NCBI GenBank assembly: GCA_029987025.1
Contig: DALTWQ010000026.1
Location: 1-15,127 of the forward strand
Length of the DNA stretch: 15,127 nt
Origin: Methanocorpusculum sp.
GTDB taxonomy: Archaea; Halobacteriota; Methanomicrobia; Methanomicrobiales; Methanocorpusculaceae
Direction: 5' to 3'
Shown: positions 7,004 to 14,300 of the stretch, piece by piece
Position numbering within the stretch: the stretch's first letter is position 1
How the letters are laid out: every line of letters starts with the position of its first letter
Made by a program: the position numbers and the translations under genes
Notes under the pieces: model-generated
What the model saw: the letters and a program-made list of their open reading frames with translations, nothing else
What the model was told of the DNA's origin: nothing
Databases searched by the model: none

Positions 7004-8088
7004 AATTCAGAGAGTATGAAGCAAAACAGATTTTCCGCGAGTCAGGAATTCCTACCGCGAAAAGCGTACTGATAACAAAACCGGAAGAGGCAAAAGAAGC
7101 CCTTGCAGCGGTTGCCGAAAAAGTCGTCTTAAAAGCACAGGTTGATGTCGGCGGCAGAGGAAAAGCAGGCGGCATTTTACCCGCAGATGCGTCAAATGTT
7201 GATGCCGTTGCAAAAGACCTCTTCGGAAAAACCATCAAAGGTCTGCCGGTCGAAAAGGTCCTTGTTGAAGAAGCTATCACCATCTCTCACGAGTATTATC
7301 TCGGAATTGCCATAGACCGCTCCCGCAAATCCCCGGTTATTCTCTTCTCCGAAGAAGGCGGTGTCGAGATTGAGACACTCGCAAAGGAACGGCCGGAGGC
7401 TCTCCGCCGCGTCTATGTCGACCCTTCATTTACGCATCTTCCGGATTTCATCGTACGAAATGTCATAGGAACTGCTCCGAAGGAAATCGGCGCAGTCGTG
7501 CGCAAACTCTATGACGTCTTTACCGCAAAAGATGCTGTCCTTGCAGAAATCAATCCGCTGGTTGCATGTCCCGCGGGAATCCTTGCAGCTGACGGTAAAA
7601 TCATCATCGATGACAATGCTTTAACCCGTCAGGGTATCTCTGAAAACCGCGACCTTACCGAACGCGAGAAGGAAGCAGAAAAGCACGGCTTCTCCTACGT
7701 TGAACTCGAAGGAGAGATTGGTGTAATCGGAAACGGTGCAGGCCTTACGATGGCAACGCTTGATATCATTGCCCACTATGAAGGAAAAGCGGCAAACTTC
7801 CTCGATGTCGGAGGAGGCGCTGATGCAGAGCGTGTCTGTCACGCGGTAAAACTTGTTGCTTCAATGCCGGGCGTAAAAGTAATCGTGGTAAATCTCTTAG
7901 GAGGTATCACCCGCTGCGATGAGGTTGCAAAAGGAATCATCAATGCCGCAGTTCCGCAGCAGATTATTGTCCGTATTGCAGGAACAAACGAGGCGGAAGG
8001 CGCACGTCTTCTTGCAGAACATAACTATACCATGCTCAACACAATGGATGAAGCCATCCGCGCCGCTGTGGAGGTGTGCAGAAAATGA
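7000..8088 (+). CDS. sucC: Succinyl-CoA synthetase (ADP-forming), beta subunit
   Basis: A 362-residue ATP-grasp protein. It begins with the classical MKFREYEAKQIFRESGIPTA and continues with VLKAQVDVGGRGKAGGI (nucleotide-binding ATP-grasp strands), EINPLV, and the C-terminal flavodoxin-like ligase domain (GVIGNGAGLTMATLD, FLDVGGGADAE, NLLGGITRCDEVAKG). It is somewhat shorter than the E. coli protein (388) but typical for archaea. With SucD it makes succinyl-CoA from succinate, CoA and a nucleoside triphosphate, supplying the substrate of the Kor complex encoded just upstream. The start overlaps the korC stop in ATGA, with GTGAGGA as ribosome site. Confidence 0.95.
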   Translation: MKFREYEAKQIFRESGIPTAKSVLITKPEEAKEALAAVAEKVVLKAQVDVGGRGKAGGILPADASNVDAVAKDLFGKTIKGLPVEKVLVEEAITISHEYYLGIAIDRSRKSPVILFSEEGGVEIETLAKERPEALRRVYVDPSFTHLPDFIVRNVIGTAPKEIGAVVRKLYDVFTAKDAVLAEINPLVACPAGILAADGKIIIDDNALTRQGISENRDLTEREKEAEKHGFSYVELEGEIGVIGNGAGLTMATLDIIAHYEGKAANFLDVGGGADAERVCHAVKLVASMPGVKVIVVNLLGGITRCDEVAKGIINAAVPQQIIVRIAGTNEAEGARLLAEHNYTMLNTMDEAIRAAVEVCRK

Positions 8089-8960
8089 TTTACGCAGACA
8101 AAAACACCGGAGTTCTGGTTCAGGGTGCAACCGGCTCGCAGGGTAAATTCCATATCAACCTGATGAATGAATACGCAAAAACCGTCGGCGGACGCGGTGT
8201 TGTCGCAGGTGTTACTCCCGGCAAGGGAGGACAGGATGTCTTCGGTGTTCCGGTCTACAACTCTGTATCAGAGGCCTGCAGTAAACATGACATCGGAGCA
8301 ACCGTCATCTTTGTTCCGGGCGGTGTCTGCGGTGATTCCATTATGGAAGCAGCAGATGCAGGAATCCCCACGATTGTCACTATTACCGAGCACATTCCGG
8401 TACATGACGTTATGCGGGCAATTTCCTACGCAGAAAAGTGCGGCTCGAAGGTAATCGGTCCGAACTGCCCCGGAATGATGATTCCGGGAGAATGCAAACT
8501 GGGAATTATTCCGGCAAACCTCTGCAGAAAAGGAGACATAGGTGTTGTATCCCGCAGCGGAACACTTACCTATCAGGTCATCTCCGAGTTATCGTCGGCA
8601 GGCCTGGGACAGTCAGGCATCATAGGAATAGGAGGGGATGCAGTAATTGGTCAGACATTCTCGAATGTCATTGACACGTTCCACGCTGACGGCAGAACAA
8701 AAGGTGTAGTCTTAATTGGTGAAGTCGGCGGCAATCTGGAGATTGAAGGTGCAAAACGTGCTTTAGCCCTCGGCCTTCCGGTTGCTGCCTACATTGCAGG
8801 AATCTCTGCTCCGAAGGAGAAAAGAATGGGGCATGCAGGCGCCATCATCGAAGGCGGCGAAGGCGATGCAGCCTCCAAGATTGAGGCGCTCCGTGCCCTT
8901 GGAATTCCGACAGCAACACGCCCGTCGGAAATCCCTGCCCTTATCAAGGGGTGCTTATGA
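8085..8960 (+). CDS. sucD: Succinyl-CoA synthetase, alpha subunit
   Basis: A 291-residue subunit with a CoA-binding Rossmann domain (VLVQGATGSQGKFH near the start, GVTPGKGGQ, GPNCPGMMIPGE) and the ligase domain that carries the phospho-histidine (GHAGAI, His250). The frame is open from a GTG at 8076, but I chose the ATG at 8085. It forms the usual ATGA overlap with sucC, has GGAGGTG at 8070-8076 as ribosome site at good distance, and gives the normal N-terminus MIYADKNTGVLVQG. Together with SucC and Kor it forms the succinate to 2-oxoglutarate arm of an incomplete reductive TCA pathway. Confidence 0.95.
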   Translation: MIYADKNTGVLVQGATGSQGKFHINLMNEYAKTVGGRGVVAGVTPGKGGQDVFGVPVYNSVSEACSKHDIGATVIFVPGGVCGDSIMEAADAGIPTIVTITEHIPVHDVMRAISYAEKCGSKVIGPNCPGMMIPGECKLGIIPANLCRKGDIGVVSRSGTLTYQVISELSSAGLGQSGIIGIGGDAVIGQTFSNVIDTFHADGRTKGVVLIGEVGGNLEIEGAKRALALGLPVAAYIAGISAPKEKRMGHAGAIIEGGEGDAASKIEALRALGIPTATRPSEIPALIKGCL

Positions 8961-9769
8961 ATTCAGGAGATAAAGACAGAACCCTTCTGCTTTCAGCAGA
9001 TAAACTCGCAAAGGAAACTGATGCATTAGCCATCATCTCCTTTATTCCGACAATCTCGGACATCGAACTGGAAACCCCGATTATAAACATCATGGATGTG
9101 CATCCCGAGGTCCTGCACGACCACTCGATGTTAGCACTTCTGGACTACTGTTCGAACCATGTAATTGACGCGGTTGTACAGTACCGGATTATGACGAAAA
9201 ACAACAGCGGCAAAGTTGTTGCCGTGTTTCCGTATGCTATCCTGATCTATGACATTGATTCGACAAACGATGAGTTCACTGCGGAATCATTCGCAGGTCT
9301 TGCAGATTCTGAAGTTGTCTACTCGGTTCTTTCTCTGGCGCTTGAAATCGCCCACGACGGACGTGAAGGGCACTCCATCGGAACTGCATTTATCATAGGA
9401 GACATCGAAGAACTCAAGCGCTGGTCTCATCAGGGTGTTTTAAATCCGTATGAAGGTCATCCTGCTGAGGTCCGTGATATTCTGAAACGCGAAAACTGGG
9501 AGAGCGTCAAGGAATTTGCCCAGCTCGATGGTGCTTTCTTAATCGGAAATACGGGTATCATCGAGGCAGCAGGACGCTATCTTGATGCTGACGGGCGCGA
9601 TGTCGAACTGCAGAGCGGTCTTGGCGGACGTCATCTTGCGGCAGCAGCTATTACAAAGGTAGCACCGGCTGTGGGTGTTGTTGTGTCAGAATCCGGCGGA
9701 ATCATCCGTGTCTTTGTCAGAGGTAAGGTTGTTGCCCAGATTAGGACAGATATCAGACTGATGTTCTGA
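8957..9769 (+). CDS. dacZ: Diadenylate cyclase (archaeal DacZ type), c-di-AMP synthase
   Basis: A 270-residue soluble protein. The C-terminal half is a DAC (DisA_N) domain with both catalytic signatures: DGA at 191-193 (QLDGAFLIG) and the GGRHLAAAA motif with Arg225-His226, followed by VGVVVSESGGIIRVFVRGKV. The N-terminal ~120 residues form an alpha/beta domain (LAIISFIPTISDIELETP), as in euryarchaeal DacZ, which has a pyruvate-kinase-like N-terminal part and no membrane helices. It condenses two ATP into c-di-AMP, which in archaea and Gram-positive bacteria affects osmotic balance and K+/osmolyte uptake. A GTG at 8951 is possible, but the ATG at 8957 keeps the ATGA overlap seen at the other internal junctions and is preceded by AAGGGGTG. 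It is the last gene of the kor-suc unit and so translationally coupled to central carbon metabolism. Confidence 0.9.
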   Translation: MNSGDKDRTLLLSADKLAKETDALAIISFIPTISDIELETPIINIMDVHPEVLHDHSMLALLDYCSNHVIDAVVQYRIMTKNNSGKVVAVFPYAILIYDIDSTNDEFTAESFAGLADSEVVYSVLSLALEIAHDGREGHSIGTAFIIGDIEELKRWSHQGVLNPYEGHPAEVRDILKRENWESVKEFAQLDGAFLIGNTGIIEAAGRYLDADGRDVELQSGLGGRHLAAAAITKVAPAVGVVVSESGGIIRVFVRGKVVAQIRTDIRLMF

Positions 9770-9787
9770 TATCAGGTATTCTTTTTT
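9749..9787 (+). terminator. Hairpin across the dacZ stop codon plus T6
   Basis: GATATCAG (9749-9756) pairs perfectly with CTGATATC (9766-9773) around a 9-base loop; the dacZ stop codon (9767-9769) is inside the right arm. A T6 run follows at 9782-9787 and more T near 9799-9803. This is the likely end of the seven-gene operon. Confidence 0.6.
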
Positions 9788-9815
9788 CATCTTCTGTATT
9801 TTTCTGATTCATAAC

Positions 9816-9823
9816 CATAATAT
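9816..9823 (+). promoter_or_regulatory. TATA-like box for the phosphodiesterase gene
   Basis: CATAATAT lies 27 bases before the ATG at 9843. At the standard archaeal offset transcription would begin at the start codon itself, and there is no Shine-Dalgarno, so a leaderless mRNA is likely. Confidence 0.45.
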
Positions 9824-9842
9824 CCCTTCATGTAAAAGATAT

Positions 9843-10610
9843 ATGATTATCTTGAACCTGAAACGAGTCTCTCTGCCGAAATCTTTTCTCACCCGGCCTG
9901 TTGCTCATCGCGGGCTGCATTCGGCATCTGTCTGTGAAAATTCGCTTACGGCTTTTCGTCTTGCGGCTGAAAAGAACTATGGGATTGAACTTGATATTCA
10001 CCTGACAAAGGACGGAAAACTCGCAGTCGTGCATGACTCTGATTTATTCAGAGTGACTGGAAAAGAAGGGATTATAGAGCATCTTTCATCAGAAGAGCTT
10101 AAGGACTATACGCTTCTTCCAGACAGAGAACCGGTTCCGCTCTTAGATGATGTTCTGGCTCTGATACAGGGGCGTGTCCCCATTTTAATTGAGCTGAAGT
10201 TTGACGACGGATTTGACCATCACCAGGCTGATGCATTGCTGAAACTCCTTGCATCATATCCTCATAAAGATATGATTGCTCTGCAGTCGTTTCATCCTCT
10301 GGCGGTAAACCATCTCAAAAGACACACAAACACGTATTCTGTCGGATATCTCAGTTCCTTCAAATTGAAGAATCTTTCAATTCCGGCGTTGTATCTGCTC
10401 AAATCGCTAAAACTCTATCGCCTGATTCATGCGGATTTTATCTCGTATGACATAAATTATCTGCCGAACAAATATGCAGGAAGGCTGCAGAAAAAAGGTG
10501 AAACAGTTTTAGCCTGGACTATTGATTCGAAGGAAAAACTTGAGAGGGCAAAAACAGCTGCAGACAACATTATTTTCGAATCTATTGTGCCTGAGGAAAA
10601 CAGTACGTAA
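9843..10610 (+). CDS. Glycerophosphodiester phosphodiesterase family protein (GDPD)
   Basis: A 255-residue TIM-barrel protein with a complete GDPD active site: AHRG with His22-Arg23, EN at 32-33, ELDIHLTKDGKLAVVHD with Glu49, Asp51 and His64, and IELK with Glu117-Lys119. There is no signal peptide, so it is cytoplasmic. The family hydrolyses glycerophosphodiesters such as glycerophosphoinositol or glycerophosphoglycerol to glycerol phosphate and an alcohol. In an archaeon with ether lipids based on glycerol-1-phosphate the natural substrate is unclear; turnover of lipid head groups or of imported diesters is possible. It lies outside the kor unit, after a terminator and with its own TATA box. 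Residues 165-205 are rich in Leu and Lys (SFKLKNLSIPALYLLKSLKL) and may contact the membrane or a partner. Confidence 0.88.
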   Translation: MIILNLKRVSLPKSFLTRPVAHRGLHSASVCENSLTAFRLAAEKNYGIELDIHLTKDGKLAVVHDSDLFRVTGKEGIIEHLSSEELKDYTLLPDREPVPLLDDVLALIQGRVPILIELKFDDGFDHHQADALLKLLASYPHKDMIALQSFHPLAVNHLKRHTNTYSVGYLSSFKLKNLSIPALYLLKSLKLYRLIHADFISYDINYLPNKYAGRLQKKGETVLAWTIDSKEKLERAKTAADNIIFESIVPEENST

Positions 10611-10632
10611 TCCGGCTGAACTGCTGCGGAAC

Positions 10633-10651
10633 GTAAAAATGTGTTTTTTAC
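10633..10651 (+). terminator. Possible hairpin after the phosphodiesterase gene
   Basis: GTAAAAA (10633-10639) pairs with TTTTTAC (10645-10651) around a TGTGT loop, 22 bases after the stop. The T6 run is inside the hairpin arm, so it could act as a U-tract stop. Its left end falls exactly 32 bases before the first of the palindromes described next. Confidence 0.4.
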
Positions 10652-10664
10652 AGAATACCTGTAT

Positions 10665-10743
10665 GTTACAAATTGTAACTGCTGTTTTGAAGGTCTGTTA
10701 CAGTTTGTAACACCTACTCGGATGTGCAGTTACAAATTGTAAC
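10665..10743. repeat. Three 15-bp palindromes at exact 32-bp spacing
   Basis: GTTACAAATTGTAAC at 10665-10679 and again at 10729-10743, and the variant GTTACAGTTTGTAAC at 10697-10711. Each has arms GTTACA/TGTAAC (7-bp arms GTTACAA/TTGTAAC in the outer two). Starts are 32 bases apart in both intervals, about three helical turns, so all three face the same side of the DNA. The 17-base spacers (10680-10696 and 10712-10728) are unrelated to each other. The layout is that of a cooperative operator, yet it lies between two convergent genes. Confidence 0.9.
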
Positions 10744-10771
10744 ATGCCCCGAATACGGGCCGCAGCTCCTC

Positions 10772-11155
10772 TCAGAACCACTTCTTCTTTTTACCGCAGC
10801 AGCACTTGTTTCCGGTATCGAATACATTTTTCACCGAGTCGCAGACCTCATCTACAAGTTTCCATCCGGCATACGCTCCGAGAAGAAAAGCGGCCTGATT
10901 ATCGCCGTCTCCGCTGCAGTATCTGGTATCTTCACTGCAGAATGCAGCTGACTCCTGCCGAACTGCTGCCGCATCTGCCTTGCAGTTCAGCTGCTTTAGT
11001 TCCTCTTCAATCCGCTCAAGACGTTCTGAAATATCCTCTGCATCACATCCGGAGTATTTTTTGGACGCAGATGATTTTGCAGCAGAATCCGCGGATTTTC
11101 CTTTCGGAAGCGGAATTAACTCATCCTTATCCGGGTCATAATATATTTTAGCCAT
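10772..11155 (-). CDS. Unrecognised small Cys-rich protein with coiled coil
   Basis: I do not recognise this 127-residue protein. It opens with AKIYYDPDKDELIPLPKGK, followed by a Ser/Ala/Lys-rich flexible stretch (to ~32), a coiled-coil-like helix at ~39-64 (EDISERLERIEEELKQLN), a Gly/Ala hydrophobic helix at ~86-105 (NQAAFLLGAYAGWKLVDEV) too short for a sure membrane span, and an odd tail CCCGKKKKWF with three adjacent Cys. In all it has eight Cys (37, 58, 73, 80, 105, 118-120). The frame is open back to 11257, but the ATG at 11155 gives the natural start; no ribosome site precedes it, and an ACGG/CCGT inverted repeat (11156-11167) abuts it. The opposite-strand frames are shadows. It might be a self-assembling or metal-binding small protein, but nothing firm can be said. 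Confidence 0.6.
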   Translation of the reverse strand: MAKIYYDPDKDELIPLPKGKSADSAAKSSASKKYSGCDAEDISERLERIEEELKQLNCKADAAAVRQESAAFCSEDTRYCSGDGDNQAAFLLGAYAGWKLVDEVCDSVKNVFDTGNKCCCGKKKKWF

Positions 11156-11307
11156 ACGGGTATCCGTAATGAATAATAGACGCAGGCTATGATAATAGTT
11201 TTGATAGAACAGCAGCAGATGAGATACTTTTGCATACCTGCTGAATCCCCATCTCATTTTGTCAAACCCACAATTACTAATTCATAAACAGCATATAATT
11301 ACACATA
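11156..11307. promoter_or_regulatory. Divergent promoter region between the small Cys-rich gene and purL
   Basis: The region serves two divergent starts. For purL, TTCATAAA (11281-11288) and CATATAAT (11292-11299) are candidate TATA boxes very close to the ATG at 11308; neither leaves room for a leader and there is no Shine-Dalgarno, so purL is probably leaderless. For the minus-strand gene, AT-rich boxes near 11171-11180 and 11188-11199 are possible. A 7-bp inverted repeat ATGAGAT/ATCTCAT (11219-11225 with 11251-11257) lies between them and could be an operator. Confidence 0.45.
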
Positions 11308-14300
11308 ATGGTCTATCGGATTTTCGTTGAGAAAAAGCCGGGGGTAAGTCAGGAAGCCTCTGCTCTCAAAAATGAGATAACAACCCTTCTGGGCATAAAA
11401 GGAATCACAAAAGTCCGCATCTTCAACCGTTACGATGCAGAAGGACTTTCCAAAGAGCTGTTCGAATATGCTGTAGGTACCGTATTTTCCGAACCGCAGA
11501 TTGACACCGTCTATAATGAACTGCCGCTCACTGAAAGACAGCGTGTACTCGCAGTCGAAGCCCTTCCCGGTCAGTTTGACCAGCGTGCAGCATCAGCTGC
11601 GGAATGTATCCAGCTCATTTCCCAGATGGAGCGTCCGCAGGTGAAATATGCCCGCATCTATGTCTTTGAAGGAAAAATCTCAGACAAAGAGTTTGCCGCA
11701 GTCGAACACCATTTAATAAATCCTGTCGAATCCCGCAAAGCATCGCTTGAACTCCCGAAAACCCTTGATACACCATGTGCCGTTCCTGGAAAAGTTGAGA
11801 CCGTCACAGGCTTTACCCGCCTCAGCGAAGAAGGCCTTGCCGCATTTATCAAAGAACGCGGCCTTGCAATGGATTTAGGCGACATCACCTTCTGCCGCGA
11901 CTACTTCGCATCCGAAGGACGTGACCCGACCATCACCGAAATAAAAATGATAGACACCTACTGGTCTGATCACTGCCGCCACACCACATTCCTGACTGAA
12001 ATAGATTCAATAACCACCGAAAGTCCGCTGCTCCGGAAAGCCTGTGATGAATACCTGCAGGTCAGAAAAGAACTGAACCGTACAAAACCTGTTACCTTAA
12101 TGGATATCGGAACCATCGCCGCAAAGCATCTGAAAGCCGCAGGCAAGATGGATAAACTCGATGAGTCCGATGAGATTAACGCCTGCACGGTTAAAATCAC
12201 CATTGAGCACGACGGCAAAAACGAAGACTGGCTTTTACTCTTCAAAAACGAAACCCACAACCATCCCACTGAGATTGAACCGTTCGGCGGTGCAGCGACC
12301 TGCATAGGTGGTGCTATCAGAGACCCGTTATCAGGGCGTGCTTACGTTTATTCTGCAATGCGCATCTCCGGCTGTGCAAACCCCTTAAATCCTATCTCTG
12401 AAACGCTTCCGGGCAAACTGCCGCAGCGCAAGATTGCAGCATCTGCAGCAGCAGGATACAGTTCCTACGGAAACCAGATTGGTCTTGCAACTGGTATTGT
12501 TGATGAAATCTATCACGAAGGTTACGCCGCAAAACACATGGAGTTAGGTGCCGTTATGGGTGCAGCACCGGCGGAAAATGTCATCCGGCTTACGCCTGCC
12601 CCCGGCGATAAAGTAATTCTTTTAGGCGGCAGAACAGGACGCGACGGCTGCGGCGGTGCTACGGGTTCTTCAAAATCACATACAACCGCATCGATTGAGA
12701 CGTGCGGCTCCGAGGTGCAGAAAGGAAACGCACCCGAAGAACGAAAGATTCAGCGGCTGTTTAGAAACCCTGCAGCATCCCGGATGATTAAGCGCTGCAA
12801 CGACTTCGGCGCAGGCGGTGTTTCAGTCGCCATTGGAGAACTCGCAGACGGACTCGACATTGATTTAAACGCAGTTCCGAAAAAGTACGAAGGGCTTGAC
12901 GGAACAGAACTTGCCATCAGCGAGTCGCAGGAACGAATGGCAGTCGTTGTCGCTGATGAAAACGTATCCAGATTCATTGAACTCTCACATGCAGAAAACC
13001 TTGAAGCCGCAGTTGTTGCCTCGGTTACTGATACAGAACGTGTTGTTATGCACTGGAACGGGGATGTAATTGTTGATATCTCCCGTGAGTTCTTATCTTC
13101 AAACGGTGCTGCAAAACATATCACCGTCGAGATGGCAAAGCCTGAGCCGTATCTCCGCTTTGTAAAAGGCAGTTTCACTGAGAACTATAAAAAACTCGTA
13201 ACAGACCTTAACGTCTGTTCACGCAGAGGACTTTCCGAGCGTTTCGACTCCACGATTGGATGCGGCACTGTTCTGATGCCGTTCGGCGGAAAATATCAGC
13301 AAACACCAATTCAGGCTATGGTTCATAAAATCCCGGTCGAGACCGGAGATACCGAGGACTGTTCCTTAATGGCGTGGGGATACAACCCGTATATCGCAGA
13401 GAAAAGCCCGTACCATGCGGCATATCTTGCAGTCACTGAGTCCGTCTGTAAACTTGCCGCAGCCGGTGCTGATTACTCTGAAGTCTACTTATCGCTGCAG
13501 GAGTTCTTTGAAAAACTCGGCTCCGACCCGAAGCGATGGGGTAAACCGGCGTCAGCACTTCTCGGCGCCTTCAAAGCCCAGATGGAGTTCGGCATAGGCG
13601 CAATTGGTGGAAAAGACTCGATGAGCGGGTCGTTTGAGAAACTCGATGTCCCGCCGACACTTGTCTCATTCGCGGTAACGCATGATAAAATCCGGCACAT
13701 CATTACAAACGAGCTGAAGAGTGCAGGTCACCGTCTTGTCTGGATTCGTACCGACTACGACAGCGACCATCTGCCGAAACCATCCTCTGTTCTTAAAAAC
13801 ATCGAGACAATTACCTCATACATCCGCAAAGGAAAGATTGTATCCTGCAGCACACCCGGATACGGCGGTATCGCCGAGGTTTTATTCAAGGCAGCTCTTG
13901 GAAACCGTCTTGGAATCACCTTCACCAAAGGTCTTGCCATGCAGGATTTATTCGGCTATGCTTATGGTTCATTCGTGGTTGAGGTCGCAGCGGATACGCA
14001 GATCAGCGGTACTGAGCTTGGTGTAACAACCGAGGCTCCTTCATTCGTCTTCGAAAAGGAAACCCTGCCTCTTGCAACGCTTCAGGCGGCATACGAAGGT
14101 GTCCTGGAGCCTCTGTATCCGTGCAATATCACGCAGGAAAAAGCGGCAGTACAGGCACTGTCCTTCGAAGAACGCAATACAGCAAAACCGAAGGTGCGCT
14201 GCGAACATCCGCGTGTTTTAATTCCGGTATTCCCGGGAACCAACTGCGAGTACGACAGTGCAAAAGCAGCGGTACGTGCCGGTGCTGTGCCTGAGATTTT

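Noticed and set aside
8076..8084. GTG start for sucD
   Set aside because: The GTG overlaps the ribosome site itself; the ATG at 8085 gives the ATGA overlap and the normal N-terminus.
8951..8956. GTG start for dacZ
   Set aside because: The ATG at 8957 keeps the same ATGA coupling as the neighbouring genes; the difference is only two residues and cannot be excluded.
10665..10743. Short CRISPR array
   Set aside because: Repeats are only 15 bp, there are three of them with 17-bp spacers, and no cas genes are near; operator-like palindromes fit better.
10744..11151. Plus-strand frame of 135 codons opposite the small Cys-rich gene
   Set aside because: Arg/Pro/Ser/His-rich sequence typical of a shadow frame; the minus-strand frame has neighbour-like codon use and a sensible protein layout.
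12750..13178. Minus-strand frame of 142 codons inside purL
   Set aside because: Ser/Thr/Ala-rich shadow frame on the opposite strand of a strongly conserved gene.
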